NCBI GenBank assembly: GCA_016875255.1
Contig: VGRU01000081.1
Span: 1-13,689 of the forward strand
Length of the DNA stretch: 13,689 nucleotides
Origin: Deltaproteobacteria bacterium
GTDB lineage: Bacteria > Desulfobacterota > BSN033 > UBA1163
Direction of reading: 5' to 3'
In this document: one piece after another, positions 7,726 through 13,345 of the stretch
Position numbering within the stretch: position 1 is the first letter of the stretch
Layout: every line of letters begins with the position of its first letter
Position numbers and translations under genes: made by a program
The notes under the pieces: model-generated
Databases searched by the model: none
Seen by the model: the letters and a program-made list of their open reading frames with translations, nothing else
Told to the model about the DNA's origin: nothing

Positions 7726-7754
7726 TTTACTTTATCGTGAAGATAGCATAAAAT
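7726..7754 (+). promoter_or_regulatory. Sigma70-like promoter for the DUF104/PIN pair
   Basis: TTTACT (7726-7731), 17 bases and TAAAAT (7749-7754) lie about 42 bases before the start codon. The -35 sequence and the spacing are the same as at 5305-5333. Confidence 0.6.
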
Positions 7755-7796
7755 TTTATCACTAACTCAGTTCATCAATTTCAGGGGGTAAAAAAA

Positions 7797-8003
7797 ATGG
7801 TTAAAAGCATAGAGGTCATATATGAGGAGGGGGTTTTAAAACCTTTATCTCCTTTGAAACTAAAGGAACATGAGAGACTAAAAATTATGCTTGAGGAAGG
7901 AGAAAGCGTTGTCAGAGCTACGAGTGGTATGTTTAGTGGTCTCGATGAAGACACCATAGAAGAGATTGCCCTTTCTCCAGAATTTCTTCCTGAAGAGGCC
8001 TGA
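7797..8003 (+). CDS. DUF104 (AF2212-like) antitoxin
   Basis: This 68-residue protein has the DUF104 pattern: IEVIYEEGVLKPLSPLKLKE, then ERLKIMLEE. The short strand-rich N-terminal domain resembles the AbrB-like or AF2212 type and probably binds DNA. The acidic C-terminus (SGLDEDTIEEIALSPEFLPE) is the part expected to bind the toxin. AGGGGGT at 7783-7789 supports the ATG at 7797. Two bases separate it from the PIN gene that follows, so they form one operon. The role is inferred from the many DUF104/PIN pairs known. Confidence 0.87.
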   Translation: MVKSIEVIYEEGVLKPLSPLKLKEHERLKIMLEEGESVVRATSGMFSGLDEDTIEEIALSPEFLPEEA

Positions 8004-8005
8004 TC

Positions 8006-8521
8006 ATGTTTCTTTCGCATTTGGAAAAGGGAACCTCAATCTTCATTGATGCCAATATTTTTATCTATCACTTCTCCAAAGAATCCAGATTTAATCAAGC
8101 TTGTTCAAACTTCTTAGAATCCATAGAAGCGGGGGCCATTATTGGTTTTACTTCTATATCCATTGTCCAGGAAGTAATCCATCGGATGATGATAATGGAA
8201 GCCGTAGGGTTTCTTCCAGGGATAAAGCCAAAGGATATAGTCAAGCGCTTAAAGAGAAATTCCGAAATCGTTAAGAAATTGGTCAATCATCAAAGTATTC
8301 CTTCAAAGATTGCCTCATTTAATCTGGAGATCGTATCTCCTAACATTGAGACCATAATAAGAAGCCAGCAGATGAAAAAGAGATATGGTTTTCTTTCTAA
8401 CGATGCGCTCACCTTACAGATTATGGAAGACCTAAACATCAAAAACCTTGCTTCTAATGACACTGATTTCGAAAGAGTAGATTTCATTACTCTTTATCGC
8501 CCATCTGAATCACTCAAATAA
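8006..8521 (+). CDS. PIN-domain ribonuclease toxin (VapC-like)
   Basis: This 171-residue PIN-domain protein is likely an Mg-dependent RNase. The canonical acidic residues can be placed: D15 in IFIDANIFIYHF, E55 in SIVQEVIHR, D133 in LSNDALTLQIM and D152 or D154 in LASNDTDFERVD. It is longer than many VapC toxins, with extra helices in the middle (residues about 60-100). It follows the DUF104 antitoxin after two bases. The stop codon is the end of CTCAAATAA, which is in phase with two degenerate 9-bp repeat units that follow (ACCCAGTAG, GCCACAAAA). RNA target unknown. Confidence 0.9.
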   Translation: MFLSHLEKGTSIFIDANIFIYHFSKESRFNQACSNFLESIEAGAIIGFTSISIVQEVIHRMMIMEAVGFLPGIKPKDIVKRLKRNSEIVKKLVNHQSIPSKIASFNLEIVSPNIETIIRSQQMKKRYGFLSNDALTLQIMEDLNIKNLASNDTDFERVDFITLYRPSESLK

Positions 8522-8586
8522 ACCCAGTAGGCCACAAAAATTCCATTGCGACCTGCCCTGTGGAACGTGGGTGCTATTCCACGGGG
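8513..8586. repeat. Short 9-bp array and hairpin element copy B
   Basis: Three degenerate units (8513-8539) are followed by ATTCCATTGCG. CCCTGTGGAA (8556-8565) then pairs with TTCCACGGGG (8577-8586) around an 11-base loop, as in copy A. Confidence 0.78.
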
Positions 8587-8730
8587 AGCAATAACTTCCA
8601 TTTGCCAGAGCGAATATTTTCCACCACCGAACCTTTGGTGCGGGGGTCACTTCCATTCCAAAGGAATAAGTTTTTCTCCAGATAAACCAAACAAACCAGA
8701 CAGACCAGAGAAACGAGAAAGACGAGAATA
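8587..8730 (+). repeat. Composite hairpin module copy 4 and six-unit 9-bp array
   Basis: ATTTGC-CAGA-GCGAAT, a CCACC...GGTG stem and CTTCC with ATTCC-AAA-GGAAT lead into TCCAGATAA and five more units (8677-8730). The region 8522-8873 has no gene. A copy of the GACAGGTGCCCTTT repeat lies near 8775. Confidence 0.8.
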
Positions 8731-8824
8731 TTGAATAATGTAGACACGACACATCAGTCAAAAGACCAGATCAGACAGGTGCCCTTTGATGGGTAAGCCC
8801 ATAAGTTTTATCAGTGTCTCCCAT

Positions 8825-8853
8825 TTGAATATGCTATTGTTTTGTGGTAAAGT
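8825..8853 (+). promoter_or_regulatory. Extended -10 promoter for the DUF5678/protease pair
   Basis: TTGAAT (8825-8830), 17 bases and TAAAGT (8848-8853), preceded by TGG as an extended -10. The string TTTTGTGGTAA is shared with the promoter-like region before the second DUF433 pair (about 11208-11218). Confidence 0.5.
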
Positions 8854-8873
8854 AGAATTTAAATGGAGGGATT

Positions 8874-9098
8874 ATGGAGAAAATATTAGTTACCACAGAT
8901 GAATTTAATGGTCGCTATGTGGCGATGAAAAGTATCGAGGATAATACAATTGTCGGCGTAGGGGACGATCCTGAGAAGGCTCTGAGGGAGGCAGAAGAAA
9001 AAGGTTTTAAAAATCCTGTCCTTCTGTATATACCTGAAAAAGATCTTGTCCACATTTACCCTGTGGTTGATCAGACCCTTTGTAACAACAGGGTATAA
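8874..9098 (+). CDS. DUF5678 family small protein
   Basis: This 74-residue protein has the features of DUF5678: DEFNGRYVAMKSIEDNTIVGVG, then DDPEKALREAEEKGFKNPVLLYIPEKD. It is a compact strand-helix-strand domain in which homologues usually read as 'the thing it carries' (V-A) followed by a helix with E/K repeats. No enzyme motif is visible. GGAGGG lies just before the ATG at 8874, and a promoter-like sequence is at 8825-8853. It is followed after two bases by the aspartic protease gene, so it is probably co-expressed with it. In size and position it resembles the antitoxins of the neighbouring modules, but no regulatory or inhibitory role has been shown in this sequence. Confidence 0.75.
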   Translation: MEKILVTTDEFNGRYVAMKSIEDNTIVGVGDDPEKALREAEEKGFKNPVLLYIPEKDLVHIYPVVDQTLCNNRV

Positions 9099-9100
9099 TA

Positions 9101-9508
9101 ATGCCAATAAGAAATTATCCATTCTCGGTGATAAGACCTGGCGACATTGCACGGCCTTTTCTGCCAGTGACAATCGTCAATCCCGAAACTCATAAGGAAA
9201 TAAGAGTATATGCATTGATAGATACTGGGGCCGATGAATGTGCAGTACCCGCTTCATTTGCACCTCTTCTCGGACACGATCTCCAGGCAGGTCAATTGAA
9301 AAGGATAAGTACTGGTAATGGGATTACGATTGCCTACAGTCATACGACTCGAATCATTGTAGAAGAGTTTTCTACTCAAGATGTGTTAGTAGATTTTATG
9401 CCCAATCTCAGTATTCCACTACTTGGGGTGAGGAGCTTCCTGAGTAATTTTATTCTAACGGTTGATTATCCAAGCAAACAGTTTTCTTTAGCATTGCCGA
9501 ATAAATAA
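9101..9508 (+). CDS. Retropepsin-like (clan AA) aspartic protease
   Basis: This is a 135-residue single-domain protein. It has the retroviral-type catalytic motif ALIDTGADECAVP (D41-T42-G43-A44-D45) and the later hydrophobic-hydrophobic-glycine element IPLLGVRSFL (G109). Such enzymes act as dimers, each subunit giving one catalytic aspartate. No signal peptide or membrane segment is seen, so it is probably cytoplasmic. There is no reverse transcriptase or gag-like gene nearby, so this is a bacterial stand-alone retropepsin and not a retroelement. It is coupled to the DUF5678 gene (2-base gap; only a weak CAGGG ribosome binding site). The substrate is unknown. Cleavage of the DUF5678 partner or of a host target is speculation. 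Confidence 0.82.
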   Translation: MPIRNYPFSVIRPGDIARPFLPVTIVNPETHKEIRVYALIDTGADECAVPASFAPLLGHDLQAGQLKRISTGNGITIAYSHTTRIIVEEFSTQDVLVDFMPNLSIPLLGVRSFLSNFILTVDYPSKQFSLALPNK

Positions 9509-9546
9509 CCGAGGCAATTACCTCCATAAACGCAATAACCCAATAA

Positions 9547-9708
9547 CCTCAAAAAGCTAAATCAACCAAATAGATGAAAGAGATCGAATAAACTAAATAG
9601 ACCAAAACAACTAAAGAAACCAGATAAACCAAACAGACCAGAAAGACCAAACAGACCAGACAGACGAGAGAAACTAGAGAAACTAAAAAGACCAGACAAA
9701 CTAAATAA
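9547..9708 (+). repeat. 9-bp repeat array, 18 units
   Basis: The first six units are degenerate. From ACTAAATAG (9592) on, the units are clean to ACTAAATAA (9708). A 38-base block (9664-9701) is identical to 7480-7517. Minus-strand translation gives an L-V-(C/Y/F) pattern that is not a gene. Confidence 0.93.
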
Positions 9709-9732
9709 TGACATCTGAAGATGTGACCCCAA
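9707..9732. repeat. 26-bp direct repeat, copy 1
   Basis: AATGACATCTGAAGATGTGA followed by CCCCAA. It contains the palindrome ACATCT-GA-AGATGT. An identical copy is at 9946-9971. Confidence 0.9.
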
Positions 9733-9763
9733 AGCTCTAAAAAGACGAGAAAGACCAAACTCC

Positions 9764-9792
9764 TTGACAACCCCTTTCATTTTTGATAATCA
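9764..9792 (+). promoter_or_regulatory. Promoter-like sequence without a gene
   Basis: A perfect TTGACA (9764-9769), 17 bases and TAATCA (9787-9792) with a TGA extended -10. Only a 13-codon frame from ATGGAATCC follows. The sequence CCAAACTCCTTG before it is also seen in part before the second DUF433 pair. It may be the surviving promoter of a lost module. The stretch 9793-9881 shows nothing else. Confidence 0.35.
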
Positions 9793-9881
9793 ATAACCAT
9801 AAATTGGATGGAATCCCCTTCAAAAAATGTGATAGATGCTGGGAGGTAGTTAAAACTCAGGGATAGCGGAAGCCTATTCTG

Positions 9882-9947
9882 TTTCCAGTCCCGCAGGGAC
9901 TCCCTTCCATTCACGAAGTGAATAGTATTTCCAGAAAGACCAGAAAA
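9882..9947. repeat. Composite hairpin module copy 5 with two 9-bp units
   Basis: AGTCCC-GCA-GGGACT, CCCTTCC, ATTCAC-GAA-GTGAAT and ATTTCCAGAAAG lead into ACCAGAAAA and then directly into the second 26-bp direct repeat. Confidence 0.8.
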
Positions 9948-9971
9948 TGACATCTGAAGATGTGACCCCAA
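9946..9971. repeat. 26-bp direct repeat, copy 2
   Basis: Identical to 9707-9732. Both copies directly follow a 9-bp array. Confidence 0.9.
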
Positions 9972-9988
9972 CTGACGTTTTTGTTGTC

Positions 9989-10083
9989 CACTTCCATTCC
10001 AAAGGAATAAATCCATATTTCTCCAAATAGACCAAAAAACCAGACAGACGAGATAAACCAGATAAACCAGACAGACGAATAAA
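9989..10083 (+). repeat. Hairpin module copy 6 and 9-bp array abutting the galE ATG
   Basis: CTTCCATTCC-AAA-GGAATAA is followed by TCCAAATAG (10022-10030), an 8-base unit, and then ACCAGACAG, ACGAGATAA, ACCAGATAA, ACCAGACAG and ACGAATAAA. The last unit touches the start codon. Confidence 0.88.
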
Positions 10084-11058
10084 ATGATACTTATCGTAGG
10101 CGGAGCAGGCTATATCGGTTCGCATGTAAACAAGCTCTTAACTAAGAAAGGTTTCGAGACGGTCATCTTTGACAATCTGAGCCGTGGCCACAGGGGATTT
10201 GTCAAATGGGGTGAGCTCTTTGAGGGCGACCTCCTGAACATCGATCAGCTCCGGTCCTGTTTTGAAAACCGCCGGATCGAGGCGGTCATGCACTTCAGCG
10301 CCTTTGCCCTTGTGGAGGAGTCCGTCCTCCAACCCGAAACATATTACCGGAATAATGTGATCGGCACACTGAACCTCCTCCAGGTGATGAGAGAATTCGG
10401 TGTGAAACATTTCATCTTCTCCTCCACCTGCGCCACCTACGGCCATCCTGAGAAGATCCCCATCCCCGAAGACCATCCTCAGAATCCGATCAATCCCTAT
10501 GGCTGGACCAAGCTCCTCGTCGAGCAGGTCCTGAAGGACTATGATAGGGCCTACGGTCTCAAGCACATCAATCTGAGGTACTTCAATGCCGCCGGCGCTG
10601 ACCCGGAGGGGGACATTGGCGAGCTTCATCAACCCGAGACCCATCTCATCCCACTGGTCATTGAGGCGGCCATGGGTCTCCGGCAAGAGATCAGGATCTT
10701 CGGGACCGATTACCCGACCAGGGACGGCACCTGTATCCGGGATTACATCCATGTCATGGATCTGGCCGATACCCATATCCGGGCGCTTCAATATCTCATG
10801 GATAAGAACCGGAGCGATTCCTTTAACCTTGGCAATGGCAATGGCCATTCCGTGAGAGAGGTCATCGAGGCAGTTAGAAAAGTGAGCCAAAAGGATTTTA
10901 AGGTAGTGGAAGCCGGGAGAAGAGAGGGTGATCCACCGGTGCTGATCAGTAGTAGTAAGAAGGCAATAGAAACGCTGAAATGGAAACCGCAATATGAAGA
11001 TTTAGAGACGATTATCGAGACCGCCTGGCAATGGCACAATCAAAAACTATTATCATAG
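10084..11058 (+). CDS. galE: UDP-glucose 4-epimerase
   Basis: This NAD-dependent enzyme interconverts UDP-glucose and UDP-galactose and supplies UDP-galactose for polysaccharide synthesis. The Rossmann motif is VGGAGYIGSH (residues 5-14). The catalytic signature is SSTCATYG (113-120), with Y139 and K143 in NPYGWTK. LRYFNAAGADPEGDIGE and GTCIRDYIHVMDLADTH are typical of GalE. The length of 324 residues is normal. The ATG is preceded directly by 9-bp repeat units, with no Shine-Dalgarno sequence and no promoter in the preceding 60 bases. The stop TAG is the end of a unit that starts the next array. The first 770 bases are GC-rich with C/G-ending codons, while the last 200 bases (from about 10865) are AT-richer like the neighbours, suggesting a mosaic origin. 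Confidence 0.95.
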   Translation: MILIVGGAGYIGSHVNKLLTKKGFETVIFDNLSRGHRGFVKWGELFEGDLLNIDQLRSCFENRRIEAVMHFSAFALVEESVLQPETYYRNNVIGTLNLLQVMREFGVKHFIFSSTCATYGHPEKIPIPEDHPQNPINPYGWTKLLVEQVLKDYDRAYGLKHINLRYFNAAGADPEGDIGELHQPETHLIPLVIEAAMGLRQEIRIFGTDYPTRDGTCIRDYIHVMDLADTHIRALQYLMDKNRSDSFNLGNGNGHSVREVIEAVRKVSQKDFKVVEAGRREGDPPVLISSSKKAIETLKWKPQYEDLETIIETAWQWHNQKLLS

Positions 11059-11184
11059 ACTAAAAAGACCAGAGTAACTAAACAAACCAGACAGACGAGA
11101 CAGACCAGAAAGACGAGATAAACCAGACAGACCAGACAAACTAAACAGACCAAAAAGACCAGAAAAACCAGACAAACCAAACTC
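11050..11184 (+). repeat. 9-bp repeat array, 15 units, beginning in the galE stop codon
   Basis: TTATCATAG (stop included) is followed by 14 clean units to ACCAAACTC in unbroken phase. Confidence 0.93.
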
Positions 11185-11192
11185 TAAACTCC

Positions 11193-11221
11193 TTGCCTGA
11201 CTCCTTCTTTTGTGGTAATTT
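11193..11221 (+). promoter_or_regulatory. Weak promoter-like sequence for the second DUF433/DUF5615 pair
   Basis: TTGCCT (11193-11198), 17 bases and TAATTT (11216-11221) with a TGG extended -10. It shares TTTTGTGGTAA with the promoter at 8825-8853. Confidence 0.4.
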
Positions 11222-11241
11222 CAATTCAGATAGGAGGAAAT

Positions 11242-11463
11242 ATGGAAAGAATTGTGATTGATAAAAACATTAGACATGGAAAACCTGTGATTCGAGGGAC
11301 CAGGGTTCCGGTCGATTTAGTTTTGGGATCTCTGGCTGGTGGAATGTCTTACAAAGAGATTTGTGAAGACTACGAAATTACAGAAGAGGATATAAGAGCG
11401 GCAATCGAATACGCTGCCAAGATTGTATCCAATGAAGAGATACACCTTCTTGAGGCAGTGTAA
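11242..11463 (+). CDS. DUF433 family antitoxin, short form
   Basis: This 73-residue protein has the full DUF433 pattern: IDKNIRHGKPVIRGTRVPVD, then GSLAGGMSYKEICEDYEITEEDIRAAIEYAAK. The conserved GKPVIRGTR segment is followed by a small helical DNA-binding-like unit. AGGAGG (11232-11237) five bases before the ATG at 11242 fixes the start; the frame is open further upstream, without homology. Its stop overlaps the next start by one base (TAATG). It is much closer in pattern to the broken copy at 3589 than to the long form at 5364. Antitoxin and operon-repressor roles are inferred from family pairing with DUF5615. Confidence 0.92.
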   Translation: MERIVIDKNIRHGKPVIRGTRVPVDLVLGSLAGGMSYKEICEDYEITEEDIRAAIEYAAKIVSNEEIHLLEAV

Positions 11464-11849
11464 TGCTCAGGATATTAGTGGATGAAGATATGCCACGTCC
11501 TACGGGAGGGTTACTTCAATCGCTTGGTATCGATGCGATTGATTTGAGGGATGTAGGATTGAAGGGGGCAACCGATGCTGAGGTCTTTGGGTATGCCCAA
11601 AAGCAGGAAATGATCATTATTTCAAGAGACAAAGAGTTTGGCAATATTGTGAAATATCCGCTGGGAACCCATCATGGAATTATTTGGGTTAACCTTCCCT
11701 ACACCTTTATAAGACAACAAATTTTGGATGCAGTGAAAAGATTCTTTGTTGAAGTGGAGAGAAACAAGCTACTGAATAATTTGACTATTCTGGAGGTTGG
11801 AAGATATAGAATTAGAGAACGATCTTTGTCAGAGCCAGTTGGAAGGTAA
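11463..11849 (+). CDS. DUF5615 PIN-like protein, putative toxin
   Basis: This 128-residue DUF5615 protein begins with the acidic strand motif ILVDEDMP (D7, E8, D9) and carries ISRDKEFGN (D56, E58), which is the usual second acidic site and is intact here, unlike in the copy at 5720. The segment GTHHGIIWVNLP followed by a helix fits the shorter branch of the family. The C-terminal RIRERSLSEPVGR is basic. It is coupled to the DUF433 gene by a one-base overlap. It is expected to be an RNase toxin restrained by DUF433, from fold and context only. Confidence 0.9.
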   Translation: MLRILVDEDMPRPTGGLLQSLGIDAIDLRDVGLKGATDAEVFGYAQKQEMIIISRDKEFGNIVKYPLGTHHGIIWVNLPYTFIRQQILDAVKRFFVEVERNKLLNNLTILEVGRYRIRERSLSEPVGR

Positions 11850-11906
11850 CCCGTGTTGATCCGCTCCCCACTGATCCTCTGATGTCCTGATATGCTTTTT
11901 AGACAG

Positions 11907-12095
11907 ACAAGATAAACGAGAAAGACCAAACAGACTAAAGAAACCAGATAAACCAAACAAACTAGATCAACCAAATAGACTAAATAGACCAAATAAACTA
12001 GAGAAACTAAACAGACCAGATAAACCAAAAAGACCAAACAGACCAGAAAAACCAAACAGACTAAACAGACCAGATAAACCAAACAGACCAAACAG
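11907..12095 (+). repeat. 9-bp repeat array, 21 units
   Basis: The longest array in the window: 21 units in one unbroken phase from ACAAGATAA to ACCAAACAG. Units differ at positions 3, 5, 7 and 9 only, with very few exceptions. No gene lies in 11850-12138. Confidence 0.95.
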
Positions 12096-12135
12096 ACCAA
12101 TTGCAACATTGCAAGCCTGACCCCACAGGCATTCA
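12096..12135. repeat. TTGCAA element at the broken start of the epimerase
   Basis: ATTGCAACATTGCAAGCCTG followed by ACCCC matches 6471-6494 closely. It directly abuts the first conserved codons of the downstream epimerase, whose start codon is missing. Confidence 0.75.
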
Positions 12136-12138
12136 CTG

Positions 12139-13160
12139 ATTACTGGTGGCGCTGGCTTCATTGGTTCTCACTTAGCTGAAGCTCTATTAGTGCAGGGGTG
12201 CTATGTTACGGTGATTGATAACCTCTCCACGGGCAATTTCAATAACATTGCCAATTTAACTGAGCATCCTCATTTCCGTTACGCCATTGATAGTATCACC
12301 AATGAGATTGTTCTTGATCGATTGGCCAGTGAGTGTCAGGTAATCTTTCATCTGGCAGCGGCAGTAGGAGTAAAACTAATTGTCGAGAACCCCGTACACA
12401 CCATTGAAACAAATGTGATGGGAACGGAAGCAGTTCTTAAAGCCGCCCTTCGCTATCGCGCCAAAGTAATCATTGCATCCACATCAGAGGTGTACGGAAA
12501 GGGTAACAGCGTCCCTTTTCGAGAGGATGATGATGTAGTTCTGGGGCCAACATCTCATAGCCGGTGGGCTTATGCAGCTTCTAAGATGGTTGATGAATTC
12601 TTAGGATTGGCCTATTACAAACAGAAAGGGTTACCAGTTGTGATCTGCCGATTATTTAACACAGTGGGCCTCGGCAAACAGGTCGCTACGGTATGGTTAT
12701 TCCCCGATTCGTTCAACAAGCATTAAACGGAGAGGCATTAACCGTGTATGCTGACGGACAGCAAAGCAGGTGCTTTTGTGAAGTGTCAGACGTAGTACGG
12801 GCTGTGATTGGGTTGGCTAATTGTCCAGAGGCGGTGGGTCAAGTGTTCAACATAGGTTCCGCTGAAGAGATAACCATTTTGGAGCTGGCCCGGAACGTGT
12901 TGAAAATAGTTGATTCATTGCAGGGTAAACATTCAGTGTCTATAAGAGAAGCTGATCGTATTATGTTTGTCCCGTACGATCAAGCCTACGAATCTGGTTT
13001 TGAAGACATGCAGCGCAGGGTTCCCTGCATTGATAAAATCAGGTCTTTTGTCGGGTGGGAGCCAAGTAGTAAGCTCGAAGAAACATTGCGAGGTATCGTG
13101 TACCACCTGAACCCTGAGAGGCTAAAGAATAATTACAGGTGCAATTCTTTATGGAGATGA
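12139..13160 (+). pseudogene. NAD-dependent sugar epimerase/dehydratase, frameshifted and lacking a start codon
   Basis: The extended short-chain dehydrogenase fold is clear: ITGGAGFIGSHLAEAL from 12139, SSTSEVYG-type text (ASTSEVYG), YAASK for the Y-x-x-x-K pair, and later VFNIGSAEEITILELA and MQRRVP near the C-terminus. It resembles UDP-glucuronate decarboxylase or UDP-glucose epimerase-like enzymes; the exact activity cannot be told. There are two defects. First, an in-frame stop at 12118-12120 and the absence of ATG, GTG or TTG near 12139 mean the normal start is gone, replaced by repeat. The first GTG is 12190, beyond the cofactor motif. Second, near 12669 the text reads GTGGGCCTCGG where the family motif NTVGPRQTG needs one more C. 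The frame then shifts, and the rest is read from about 12672 in another frame. Restored, it would be about 340 residues. The frameshift could be an assembly error; the missing start is harder to explain that way. Confidence 0.85.
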
Positions 13161-13303
13161 TAGTCGAAGGAATTTTAATTGTTTTTATTGGATATTTTGT
13201 TCTTAAACAAAAGGTTCTTCGTGAATTCCTTGTAAAATACTGGCCATGGATTCTTATTCTTCTATTGGGTTACCTCGTTGGTAAGGGAATAAGTACTCGA
13301 TAG
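13151..13303 (+). CDS. Small two-helix membrane protein, unknown
   Basis: I do not recognise this 50-residue protein. It has two hydrophobic segments, residues 4-18 (IVEGILIVFIGYFVL) and 31-43 (WPWILILLLGYLV), separated by a basic linker (KQKVLREFLVKY) and followed by a basic tail (GKGISTR). The start overlaps the end of the epimerase frame by ten bases; a second ATG at 13157 would give the common ATGA overlap. Its place between a sugar epimerase and a polysaccharide ABC permease suggests an envelope role, but this is context only. It may be a chance ORF, though the twin hydrophobic pattern with basic flanks is protein-like. Confidence 0.5.
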   Translation: MEMIVEGILIVFIGYFVLKQKVLREFLVKYWPWILILLLGYLVGKGISTR

Positions 13304-13345
13304 GGTTGAAATAATTGAAAGAAAAAGTTAGCAATTCAAAAAGCC

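Noticed and set aside
9101..9508. Retroelement or provirus remnant because of the retropepsin motif
   Set aside because: There is no reverse transcriptase, integrase or long terminal repeat. Stand-alone proteases of this type occur in bacteria.
10138..10992. 284-codon minus-strand ORF
   Set aside because: Shadow of galE on the opposite strand; its translation matches no family and galE is certain. The minus-strand ORF at 3831-4478 is likewise a shadow of fcl.
9547..12095. Possible CRISPR arrays
   Set aside because: The period is 9 bases with no spacers and no 25-40-base repeats, and no cas genes are present.
11699..12136. Minus-strand ORF coding for a long L-V-C/L-V-Y pattern, apparently a membrane protein (similar ones at 7285-7698, 9549-9780 and 11967-12161)
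   Set aside because: It is the reverse translation of the 9-bp array. A 9-bp period without stops always gives such a three-residue pattern, and there is no ribosome binding site or family match.
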